This document shows positions 55,299-62,892 of a stretch of 64,000 bases of DNA, piece by piece. The position numbers and the translations under genes were made by a program. Origin of the DNA: Mesorhizobium sp. WSM4311 (GTDB lineage Bacteria > Pseudomonadota > Alphaproteobacteria > Rhizobiales > Rhizobiaceae); NCBI RefSeq assembly GCF_002295115.1, contig NZ_NSFV01000014.1, positions 88,703 through 152,702 on the forward strand. Reading direction: 5' to 3'. Position 1 is the stretch's first letter. Each line of letters begins with the position of its first letter. The notes under the pieces were generated by a model. That model was given only the letters and a program-made list of their open reading frames with translations, did no database searches and was not told where the DNA came from.

Positions 55299-55345
55299 TC
55301 CGGTAAATTACATTTACTAGCAATCAGTAAACTCAATTTACCGGA
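55299..55345. promoter_or_regulatory. Nested palindromic operator between cupin and MarR genes
   Basis: Outer arms TCCGGTAAATT (55299-55309) and AATTTACCGGA (55335-55345) are perfect inverted copies; inner arms TTTACT (55313-55318) and AGTAAA (55326-55331) are a second perfect inverted pair. Both are centred on 55322, so four half-sites share one dyad. It lies in the 65-base divergent gap, ends 6 bases before the MarR ATG and touches the cupin ribosome site. A MarR binding site is the simplest reading. Confidence 0.7.
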
Positions 55346-55351
55346 TCGTCA

Positions 55352-55807
55352 ATGGCCACCTCCACCGAAGTCCTGCAGACCAAGACCACGGACCTTTTGA
55401 TCGGCGCCCTGCTGCGCGTGCCGGCGCAGGCCATCCAGCGCCGGCTGATCAAGGAGCTCAACGCCGCCGGTTTCGACGAATTGCGCCTGCCGCATATGGC
55501 CGTGCTGCAGTTTCCCGGCCCGGACGGCGCGCGCCCCGGCACCATCGCCGAACGTGCCGGCATGAGCAAACAGGCGATCAACCAGTTGCTCAGCAGCCTC
55601 GAAGGCTACGGCTATATCGTCCGCTCCGACGGCGAAGGCAGCGCGCGCGTGGTGCACGCCACCGAACGCGGCCACGCTGCCTTCTGGAAGATGGTCGACA
55701 TATTGCGCGACATCGAGGAGGAGTGGCGCACCGAGCTCGGGCCGGAGCGCTTCGACCAGCTCAAAGCGCTGTTGTTCGCCGTCTGGGACAGCCCGCTGGT
55801 GCGCTGA
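55352..55807 (+). CDS. MarR family transcriptional regulator
   Basis: A 151-residue winged-helix protein. The DNA-binding part includes TIAERAGMSKQAINQLLSSLEGYGYI and the wing near RSDGEGSARVVHATERG, as in MarR/SlyA proteins. It diverges from the cupin gene over a shared nested dyad and probably represses both until a small molecule binds. Confidence 0.9.
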   Translation: MATSTEVLQTKTTDLLIGALLRVPAQAIQRRLIKELNAAGFDELRLPHMAVLQFPGPDGARPGTIAERAGMSKQAINQLLSSLEGYGYIVRSDGEGSARVVHATERGHAAFWKMVDILRDIEEEWRTELGPERFDQLKALLFAVWDSPLVR

Positions 55808-55933
55808 CCGAAACCGCATTCGTGCATCATCATCGGCATTTCCGATGACGCTATCGGTTTCTTCCGTTTCCTTCTCCGCAGACCGACCTGCCAATCCTCT
55901 GCCCTTGTCCCATCAAAGCAAAGGCAGAGCGAA

Positions 55934-56662
55934 ATGAACCTTTCGAACCAGAAGATCCTGATCGTCGGCGGCGGCTCCGGCATGGGCCTGGCGCTGGCCA
56001 GGCGCTGCGTCGAGGCCGGCGCCACGGTCATCATCGCCGGGCGCAGCGAAGACAGGCTGCAAGAGGCGCGCGAGGCGCTTGGCAATCCCGCCGGCCTCGA
56101 CGTTGCCGTCGTAGACATCGCCCGGGAAGCCCAGGTTGCGGCGCTGTTCGCCGAGATCGGCGGGCTCGACCACATCGTCAGCACGGCGGCCGACATCGAC
56201 GGCGCCTACAGGCTGCTGCCGGAGCTTGACCTGAAGGCGGCGCAACGCATGGTCGACAGCAAGCTGTTCGGCCCGCTGCTGCTTGCCAAGCACGGCGCGC
56301 CACGGCTTGCCGCGGGCGGCTCGATGACCTTCATCTCCGGCATCGCCGCCTACCGGCCGGCCGCGCGCGGCTCGGTCGTCGCCGCCGTCAACGCCGCGCT
56401 CGAAGGGCTGGTGCGGGCGCTGGCCGTCGAACTTGCGCCGATCCGCGTCAACGCCGTTTCGCCCGGCTGGGTCGACACCCCGATCTGGGCTCAGGTCGCC
56501 GGCGACCGCAAGGCCGAGATGCTGGCGGCGATGGCCGAGCGGCTGCCGGTCGGCAGGATCGGCCAGCCCGAAGACATCGCCGACGCCATTTTCTTCCTCA
56601 TCGGCAACGGATTTGCCACCGGCACGACGCTGCATGTCGAAGGCGGGCACCGGCTGGTTTAG
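55934..56662 (+). CDS. Atypical SDR lacking the catalytic Tyr-Lys pair
   Basis: A 242-residue SDR fold. The cofactor loop is VGGGSGMG (11-18), and the usual NNAG is replaced by STAA (83-86). Where the catalytic Y-xxx-K should be, the sequence reads G-S-V-V-A-A-V-N, giving V149 and N153. Ser135 in FISGIAAY remains. The enzyme would not work by the standard SDR mechanism; a binding or regulatory role, or a different chemistry, is possible. AAAGG precedes the ATG. Its stop overlaps the convergent LysR gene by 4 bases. Confidence 0.85.
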   Translation: MNLSNQKILIVGGGSGMGLALARRCVEAGATVIIAGRSEDRLQEAREALGNPAGLDVAVVDIAREAQVAALFAEIGGLDHIVSTAADIDGAYRLLPELDLKAAQRMVDSKLFGPLLLAKHGAPRLAAGGSMTFISGIAAYRPAARGSVVAAVNAALEGLVRALAVELAPIRVNAVSPGWVDTPIWAQVAGDRKAEMLAAMAERLPVGRIGQPEDIADAIFFLIGNGFATGTTLHVEGGHRLV

Positions 56663-57648
56663 CCGGTGGCGGTCTTCGCCAGGGAGTTGTTTGGAAACAA
56701 TGCCTTGGAGCCATCTGCCGATTCAAGTCCTGAGCCCGTCTCAAGACGTTCCGGCACCAGCGTGTCGCGCGCGGCGGCGAGCAATTGCCTGAGCGCCGGC
56801 GGCTGGATGCGCCGGCGTCGCCAGATCATCGCCAGCGGTGCCGTCCGCATTCGGCCGGGCCATGGCAATTCCCTGAGCTCGCCGCGCGCCAGCGCATCGC
56901 TGACGGCGAGACGGGGAAGGAGGCCGAGCCCGGCACCCGTCGCCACCAGCCGGGCAATGGCGCCGATGCTGCCGACTTCGGCCGCGGGTTGGGGCGGAAC
57001 CATATCCGCCTCGGCAAAAGCGGTGTCGAACATGTGCCGGTATACGCATCCGGGCTCCGTCGCCACGAAGCGCAGAGCGGCCAGGTCTGCCAGGTCGCGC
57101 GGCGCGGCGGCTTGCCCGGGAGCCGCGACCAGCACCAGCGGTTCGGCCCCTATCATGCGCCTGGCCAGGCGTCCGTCGGCGGCGCCCTTCGCACCGTCCT
57201 GACGCTCGAAGCAGAAGGCGACGTCGATGTCGCCGTCCTCCAGCAGGCGCCGCAGCGTGCCGCTGTCGGCCACTTTCATCCGCACGGTGATGTCGGGATG
57301 GCCGGCCTGGAACCCCGGCAGCCAGGGCGCCAGCCGGGCCGAGGCGATCGTTTCCAGCGCGCCGATGGTCAGTGCCCCGCTGCTGCGCCCGGCAGCCGCC
57401 AGCACCGCGGCGCGCGCCTCGCCGTCGAGCCGCAGCAGCTCTTCGGCGATCGGCTTCAGCGCCAGCCCCGCCGGCGTCAGTTCAAGGCCGGACTTCGAAC
57501 GCGTGAACAGGGCAGCACCCAGTTCGGCCTCGAGAGACTGGATCTGGTCGCTGACGCTCGATTGCGCGAGGTGAACCGCCTCGGAAGCACGCGTGATGTT
57601 GCGGCTGCGCGCCACCGCGAGGAAGGTCTTGAGCAGTCTGGGGTGCAT
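56659..57648 (-). CDS. LysR family transcriptional regulator
   Basis: A 329-residue LysR protein with HTH (NITRASEAVHLAQSSVSDQI) and effector domain, plus a ~30-residue Ser/Ala-rich tail after ARDTLVPERLE. It converges on the atypical SDR, overlapping it by 4 bases. The HtrA-like gene lies 19 bases downstream on the other side, same strand, so the two might be transcribed together. Confidence 0.9.
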   Translation of the reverse strand: MHPRLLKTFLAVARSRNITRASEAVHLAQSSVSDQIQSLEAELGAALFTRSKSGLELTPAGLALKPIAEELLRLDGEARAAVLAAAGRSSGALTIGALETIASARLAPWLPGFQAGHPDITVRMKVADSGTLRRLLEDGDIDVAFCFERQDGAKGAADGRLARRMIGAEPLVLVAAPGQAAAPRDLADLAALRFVATEPGCVYRHMFDTAFAEADMVPPQPAAEVGSIGAIARLVATGAGLGLLPRLAVSDALARGELRELPWPGRMRTAPLAMIWRRRRIQPPALRQLLAAARDTLVPERLETGSGLESADGSKALFPNNSLAKTATG

Positions 57649-57667
57649 TGCCGGGCCGACACCAGGC

Positions 57668-58573
57668 CTATTGCAGTTGCGGCTTCTTCAAGAAACTGCC
57701 GCGGTCTGCGGATTTGACGCGCAGCCAGGTCTCGCGGCCGTCGCGCACCACCCGCATCGGGATCTCGGCGCCGGCCGAGCCGCTGTCCCACAGCTTGCGA
57801 TAGAAATCCGCGAGCCCGTCGACGGCGCCGTCGCGCACCTCTGAGATGACGTCACCCTGGCGCAGGCCGGCTTTTGCCGCCGGGCCGCCCTCGGTCACGC
57901 TCATCACCACCACCTTGCCGTCGCTTTCGGCCGACAGGGCGCCGAGCCACGGGCGCGGCGGCTTGGCCACCTGGCCGCGCGTCAGCAGATCGTCGAGGAT
58001 CGGCGGCAACAGGTCGATCGGCACCACCATGTTGATATCGGCGACCTCGCCGGCGCGGCTCATCTGCAGGCGCAGCGAACCGATGCCAAGCAGCGCCCCG
58101 TCGGCGCTGAACAGCGGCGCCCCGCCCCAGGACGGATGCGCTGGCGCGATGAAGATCGCCTCGTCGAGCAGATACTCCCAATAGCCGGCGAATTCCTGCT
58201 TGGTGACGATCTTGGCCTCGACCGCCCGGCCGACGCCGTCGGCAAGCACCACCGCGTCGCCGATCCTGGCCTTGCCGGCATCGCCCAGCGCCACGGCCGG
58301 CAGGCCGGTCGGCGCCAGCGCCTGGACAAGGCCGAAACCCGATTCCTGATCATAGGCCAGCGCGTGCGCCGGGATGACACGGCCGTCATGCGCGGTCAGC
58401 CAGACCTCTTCGGCCTCGGTGATGAGATAGCCGATGGTCAGCACCAGCCCGTCATTGCGGATGACGACGCCGCTGCCTTCCCTGAGCGTGCCCAGCGCGC
58501 CGGCTGTGAAGGCATCCTCGGGAACAGTGGCGCGCACGGCAACGACGGAGCGCGGATTGGGATTGATGGCCAT
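57668..58573 (-). CDS. HtrA-like PDZ protein lacking the serine-protease triad
   Basis: A 301-residue protein with an N-terminal trypsin-like domain (GSGVVIRNDGLVLTIGYLIT) and a C-terminal PDZ domain (about 207-295). The three catalytic positions are changed: the His of TNxHVV is Tyr (Y49), the Asp of DPxxDLAL is Gly (G79) and the Ser of GNSGGPL is Trp (W149, HPSWGGAPL). It is therefore a probable pseudoprotease that binds peptides. No signal peptide is present with the start at 58573, so it may be cytoplasmic, unlike typical HtrA. Confidence 0.85.
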   Translation of the reverse strand: MAINPNPRSVVAVRATVPEDAFTAGALGTLREGSGVVIRNDGLVLTIGYLITEAEEVWLTAHDGRVIPAHALAYDQESGFGLVQALAPTGLPAVALGDAGKARIGDAVVLADGVGRAVEAKIVTKQEFAGYWEYLLDEAIFIAPAHPSWGGAPLFSADGALLGIGSLRLQMSRAGEVADINMVVPIDLLPPILDDLLTRGQVAKPPRPWLGALSAESDGKVVVMSVTEGGPAAKAGLRQGDVISEVRDGAVDGLADFYRKLWDSGSAGAEIPMRVVRDGRETWLRVKSADRGSFLKKPQLQ

Positions 58574-58880
58574 GATTTTGTCCTGCGATGCAAATGCTTG
58601 GCGGCTTCTCCTATAGGTATGGCTCGGAGGGGATGCTGCAAGGGGTGAGAAGCGGTGGCCGCAGGCCACGAAAAGCCAATTGCTTGGCTTTCGAGTTTCG
58701 AACGGTGAAGGCCCGGTCCGCCTTCAGGCAGATCAAAAGTTCCAGTGGGCGTTTTGAAGGGCTGGGGCGCGGCGCCCGCATAAACAATAGTTCAACGCAA
58801 GTTGAACTTTCGCCTCCGCGGCCCTAGCTGTAGATGCATCCGCTCAATCACATCCTTCCCATCCCCACCCGAGGCCCGAC
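58574..58880. promoter_or_regulatory. Promoter region of YghU-type GST with perfect palindrome
   Basis: The 307-base gap has no gene. AGTTCAAC-N4-GTTGAACT at 58790-58809 is a perfect 8-base inverted repeat 71 bases before the GST start, where an operator would be expected. No regulator gene is adjacent, so the binding protein is unknown. Confidence 0.6.
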
Positions 58881-59747
58881 ATGACAGACTACACCCCGCC
58901 GAAAGTATGGACCTGGAACAAGGCAAATGGCGGCGCCTTTGCCAGCATCAACCGGCCGATCGCCGGGCCGACGCATGACAAGGAATTGCCCGTCGGCAAG
59001 CATCCGCTGCAGCTCTATTCGCTGGCCACGCCGAATGGCGTCAAGGTCACCGTCATGCTGGAGGAGCTTCTGGCGCGCGGCCACAAGGGCGCCGAATACG
59101 ATGCCTGGCTCATCCGGATCAACGATGGCGACCAGTTCGGCAGCGGCTTCGTCGAGGTCAACCCCAACTCCAAGATCCCGGCCCTGATGGATCGCAGCGG
59201 CGCCACGCCGGTGCGCATCTTCGAATCCGGCTCGATCCTGGTCTATCTCGCCGAAAAGTTCGGCGAATTCCTGCCCACCGAGCAGCCGGCGCGCGCGGAA
59301 GTCCTGTCCTGGCTGTTCTGGCAGATGGGTTCGGCGCCGTATCTGGGCGGCGGCTTCGGCCATTTCTATGCCTACGCGCCGCAGAAATTCGAATATGCCA
59401 TCGACCGTTTCGCCATGGAAACCAAGCGGCAGCTCGATGTGCTCGACCGCCGGCTGGCGGAGACCGAATATCTCGGCGGCGAGGATTACACGATCGCCGA
59501 CATGGCGGTGTGGCCCTGGTATGGCGGGCTGGCGCTCGGGCGCATGTACAATGATTCCGGCGAGTTCCTGTCGGTGCAGGAATACAAGCACGTCCAGCGC
59601 TGGGCCAAGGCAATCGACGCCCGCCCGGCGGTCAAGCGCGGCCGCATGGTCAACCGCGCCTTCGGCGAGCCGGCCCTGCAACTGCATGAGCGCCACGACG
59701 CCAGCGACTTCGACACCAAGACGCAGGACAAGCTGGCCGCCGAATAG
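58881..59747 (+). CDS. yghU: Glutathione S-transferase, YghU type (disulfide-bond oxidoreductase)
   Basis: A 288-residue nu-class GST matching E. coli YghU: NGVKVTVMLEELLARGHKGA, NPNSKIPALMD and RIFESGSILVYLAEKF in the thioredoxin-like half (glutathione-binding ES), then helices with GQ-type WLFWQMGSAPYLGGGFGHFY. Such enzymes reduce mixed disulfides with bound glutathione. It is longer than classical GSTs because of an N-terminal extension, as in YghU. GAGG precedes the ATG; a terminator follows. Confidence 0.93.
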   Translation: MTDYTPPKVWTWNKANGGAFASINRPIAGPTHDKELPVGKHPLQLYSLATPNGVKVTVMLEELLARGHKGAEYDAWLIRINDGDQFGSGFVEVNPNSKIPALMDRSGATPVRIFESGSILVYLAEKFGEFLPTEQPARAEVLSWLFWQMGSAPYLGGGFGHFYAYAPQKFEYAIDRFAMETKRQLDVLDRRLAETEYLGGEDYTIADMAVWPWYGGLALGRMYNDSGEFLSVQEYKHVQRWAKAIDARPAVKRGRMVNRAFGEPALQLHERHDASDFDTKTQDKLAAE

Positions 59748-59767
59748 GCGGCGGCAAAGGCTGGCAA

Positions 59768-59803
59768 GAAAAACCCGCCACCAGATTGGTAGCGGGTTTT
59801 TTC
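59768..59803 (+). terminator. Intrinsic terminator of the YghU-type gene
   Basis: AACCCGCxACC with GGTxGCGGGTT and TTTTTTC after the stem, 20-56 bases past the stop. The run of A on the other side may make it work for the convergent DUF1236 gene as well. Confidence 0.9.
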
Positions 59804-59824
59804 AAATGCCTGGTGCTGAACCGG

Positions 59825-60124
59825 TCAGTGCAGCACTTCCACGATCTGACGGGTCTCCGGATCGACCAGGACAGTCTGGTCGTTGATCACGGCGACGCGA
59901 TACTTGACGTTGGGCACTTCGCGCAGTTCGACCTTATCGGGCACCGGCGAGCCGAGCTTGAGCTCAAGGCCCAGCAGATTGACCGACGCCAGCGGCTGCT
60001 TCTTTACGTATTCGCGAACCACCGTTTCCTGCTCCGGCTGAACGACGATGGTGTCCGCCAGGGCCGCACCGATGCCGCCCATCAGGACGATCGCGGCTGC
60101 CGCACTCGAAAGATAATGTTTCAT
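59825..60124 (-). CDS. DUF1236 exported small protein
   Basis: A 99-residue protein with a signal peptide (MKHYLSSAAAAIVLMGGIGAALA, cleaved before DTIVV). The mature part has the DUF1236 pattern: REYVKKQPLASV, then a GSPVPDKVELREVPNVKYRV core. Common in Rhizobiales, with unknown periplasmic or surface role. GGAGG lies before the ATG at 60124. Confidence 0.85.
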   Translation of the reverse strand: MKHYLSSAAAAIVLMGGIGAALADTIVVQPEQETVVREYVKKQPLASVNLLGLELKLGSPVPDKVELREVPNVKYRVAVINDQTVLVDPETRQIVEVLH

Positions 60125-60542
60125 AACAACCTCCATATCCATTATCCGGGCTTCCGGCCCTGTGGGAGAACTCGGCCACCGTCACGAGGTTCCATTTCGA
60201 TTTGTGGAATAAATGCGACACGCCCAACAAATGCCTATTTTCTATTTTTTCGAAATCGAGCGAAAGCACGCAATCTATGCTTTTTGACAATCCACGATTA
60301 ATTACCGGATTTGAGGAATGTCGCGGAATGCACTTGACTCGGAGGATGCATCCGAGGTGCTCTTTTCCAGATAGAACGCGAACTGTTGATTGCCTTGGCG
60401 ACAGCTAACGTAGAGCGCACGCTGTCGTTCCACATGCCGTCGTGGAAGACATTAAAAGGCTCGCCGGCCGGGAACAGGGGCTGGTAGTCGGTCGTCCCAC
60501 TGCCGATCTATCCCCGGTATCCGGCCTCACAAGTGATCGGCC
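60125..60542. other. Gap, probable regulatory DNA
   Basis: 418 bases. The first ~150 bases upstream of the DUF1236 gene are AT-richer than average and likely hold its promoter. No gene with a ribosome site and no RNA gene seen. Confidence 0.5.
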
Positions 60543-60785
60543 TCACAGCGAAACACCGTCGCGATGCAGCGGCGGAACACCGTCGACCTCACCCTCGCTC
60601 ACCGCCTTGCGTGCGCGACTGTAGATCAGCCGCATGACGAGCGCGAAATAGCCGACTTGGAGGACCACCAGCACGGCTATCGTCCAGCCCAGCGCCTTCC
60701 AGAAAGAACCGGTGGCCATGTAAGCCCAGACCGCCACGATGATGGTCGTGGCTGACATCCCCACGAGAAATTGTCCAAAATACAT
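60543..60785 (-). CDS. Exopolysaccharide production repressor (ExoX-like)
   Basis: An 80-residue inner-membrane protein with two membrane helices (MYFGQFLVGMSATTIIVAVW and KALGWTIAVLVVLQVGYFAL) and a basic tail. This size and pattern (ATGSFWKALGWT and LQVGYF) match rhizobial ExoX/PsiA-like small repressors of exopolysaccharide synthesis. The frame is open far upstream, but homology and the membrane topology place the start at 60785. The ribosome site is weak. Confidence 0.7.
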   Translation of the reverse strand: MYFGQFLVGMSATTIIVAVWAYMATGSFWKALGWTIAVLVVLQVGYFALVMRLIYSRARKAVSEGEVDGVPPLHRDGVSL

Positions 60786-61001
60786 CGATCCCGCATCGCC
60801 GAAACCACCCGGTTTCGCACGACTCCCTGCCCGAATTCCCAATGCCCGCCTATAAAGTTTCATTATTTTAGCAACTACGCAACTATGTGATCGTCCGACC
60901 TTAGCCCAGCCTCGAAATTTGTTGCGCGTTGACCTGGTCGGGAGCAATTTGATGCTCACGGACTGCGGGTGGCGCAGAAAATAAGTCCGGGGGATGGGGA
61001 A

Positions 61002-61742
61002 ATGACGCTCAAACTGATCGGAGCCGGTTTCGGCCGCACCGGCACGTGGTCGACTTTTGCCGCGCTGAACAGGCTCGGTCTGCCCTGCTATCACATGCAG
61101 GAAGTGATCATGAACAAGGCCAACAAGGGCCATCTCGATTTCTGGCGCAAGGTGGCCAACAGCCCACCCGGCAGCCAGCACGACTGGAACCGCGTCTTCG
61201 CCAACTATACGGCGACAGTCGACAATCCCGGTTGCTGTGTGTGGAAGGAATTGCTGGCCGCCTTCCCCGACGCCAAGGTGCTTTTGACCTTGCATCCGCG
61301 CGGCGCCGAGGCGTGGTACGAAAGCACGATCGACACGATCTACTTCACCGAGAATGTCTGGCAGTTCAGGATCCTGGAATGGCTGACGCCCTTCGGCTGG
61401 AAATTCGGCGACATGTCGCGCAAGCTGATATGGGGCCGCACGCTGGATGGCGTGATGAACGACCGCGCCAAGGCGGTGGCGCGATACAACGCCTATGTCG
61501 AGGAAGTGAAGGCGGCCGTGCCCCCGGACAGACTGCTGGTCTACAAGGTGACCGAAGGCTGGGCGCCGCTCTGCGATTTCCTTGGCGTGGCGCTGCCCAA
61601 CGAACCCTTCCCCAACCTCAATGACCGCGAGACGATCAAGAAGATCATCCGCGACCTCATCAAGGGCTCCTACATCATGCTGGGTCTGGCGCTTGCCGCC
61701 GTTGCGGTGGTGGTTGCGGCGCTGTGGTGGTGGCTGGGGTAG
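61002..61742 (+). CDS. Sulfotransferase-like protein with C-terminal membrane anchor
   Basis: A 246-residue protein. The N-terminus IGAGFGRTGTWSTFAALNRL contains the phosphosulfate-binding P-loop-like motif of Sulfotransfer_4 proteins, followed by VLLTLHPRGAEAWYES (3' phosphate-binding region analogue). The last ~25 residues are one hydrophobic helix (IMLGLALAAVAVVVAALWWW), suggesting membrane attachment. Members of this type transfer sulfate to cell-surface or small molecules, but some are mis-annotated. The substrate is unknown. Confidence 0.8.
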   Translation: MTLKLIGAGFGRTGTWSTFAALNRLGLPCYHMQEVIMNKANKGHLDFWRKVANSPPGSQHDWNRVFANYTATVDNPGCCVWKELLAAFPDAKVLLTLHPRGAEAWYESTIDTIYFTENVWQFRILEWLTPFGWKFGDMSRKLIWGRTLDGVMNDRAKAVARYNAYVEEVKAAVPPDRLLVYKVTEGWAPLCDFLGVALPNEPFPNLNDRETIKKIIRDLIKGSYIMLGLALAAVAVVVAALWWWLG

Positions 61743-61856
61743 TTGCACCCGCAAGCTCAAGTCCGAAGGGCATCCGAACCCCTTGCCACGGGGACCGGGA
61801 ACCAACCACCGCACCTCGAGTTTCGCTTTCAGTCTTTTCAAGGATTGGAGGCCAGC

Positions 61857-62141
61857 ATGGCACCGCGCAGCAAACCACGCACCGGCGATGACGAAAGCCC
61901 TGAGGTCGAGGGTCCGACCATCGAGCAGCAGGACTGGGACGCGATCAAGGGTGCCCAGATCCTGCCCGATACCGTGTCGGAAAACGGCGACATGCGGTAC
62001 GCCGTCGAAAAGGACGGCGACCTGCCGGAGGAGGACGATGACAACGCTCTCCAGCACAGCGACGACGCCTTGCCCGACGACGAGGAAGAAGCCGCGATCA
62101 AGCGGCACCCGACACGCGAGGGGCGGTTCGACGAGACATGA
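61857..62141 (+). CDS. Small acidic hypothetical protein
   Basis: A 94-residue, Asp/Glu-rich protein starting MAPRSKPRTGDDESPEVEGP with a long acidic stretch (DLPEEDDDNALQHSDDALPD). GGAGG is at the right spacing before the ATG. Probably intrinsically disordered; no family known. Confidence 0.65.
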   Translation: MAPRSKPRTGDDESPEVEGPTIEQQDWDAIKGAQILPDTVSENGDMRYAVEKDGDLPEEDDDNALQHSDDALPDDEEEAAIKRHPTREGRFDET

Positions 62142-62657
62142 GGGCCAACGCCCTTTCAGACCTGCAAGCGCTCCCTCCCCGCAATGTCCGCGTAATCCTC
62201 CGGGCTTGCGGCAATCCAGGGTTCCCGGGCCCGCTTGGCCTGCGAGCCGGTGAGCTTCCTCAAATGGTTCCGCTTCTCGGCAACGACCTGTTTGCCGCGA
62301 CATCGGGACTGAACCAAGTTCCACTTCACCTGCCTTCTGGGGCGCATTTTCTCCAATGAATGTGAAAGTTGGCACACCGCTATCAGATGCCGGGCGGCCG
62401 ATATCTGCTCTGCTCGACGCCCGAATTGGCCCTCGACAAGGCAAAGCCTTCATATCCGAGTTGGCTAAAATAGCGGAACATCCGATGGACATTGCCGGAA
62501 CCGAACAGGACCCGTCGGACCTTTGCATACCTCACCTAAGACCTTGGTCCCAAAAGGAAAGGCAAAAGGCCGATGTGGGCCGTCACCGGGAACATACCGC
62601 CTCCGCCGTCGTTTGCCGCAAGATCTGCTGACCGGACGGGATTTCGGAGGAAGAGCC
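62142..62657. other. Gap of 516 bases without clear gene
   Basis: Frames here are short and lack ribosome sites. I see no strong terminator, palindrome or RNA gene. The region may contain the promoter of the next small membrane protein. Confidence 0.5.
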
Positions 62658-62849
62658 ATGCACCATCGGTCCATCATCACCAGAACAGGCCACGGCCCGG
62701 GCACGGCGGTCGCCGTGTTGATGGTCGGACTTGTGGCGGTTGGGATCGTTTTCCTTGTCCTGGGCGGCTTGCTCTATTTCGGCGAGCAGCCGCCTGATCA
62801 ACGCGCGCTGTCCTCCGTGCCAGCCCGATCGGCCCAGGCGGTCGATTGA
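62658..62849 (+). CDS. Small single-pass membrane protein
   Basis: A 63-residue protein with one hydrophobic helix (TAVAVLMVGLVAVGIVFLVL) and a short polar C-terminus. GGAGG precedes the ATG at 62658. No family; likely an inner-membrane accessory protein. Confidence 0.65.
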   Translation: MHHRSIITRTGHGPGTAVAVLMVGLVAVGIVFLVLGGLLYFGEQPPDQRALSSVPARSAQAVD

Positions 62850-62892
62850 TGTGTGCGCAATCCGCGACGCCGCCCTCTGCCGGCAGCGCGTG

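Noticed and set aside
60786..62528. Long minus-strand extension of the ExoX-like gene
   Set aside because: The extension is antisense to the sulfotransferase-like gene and has no domain; the family protein is about 80-100 residues.
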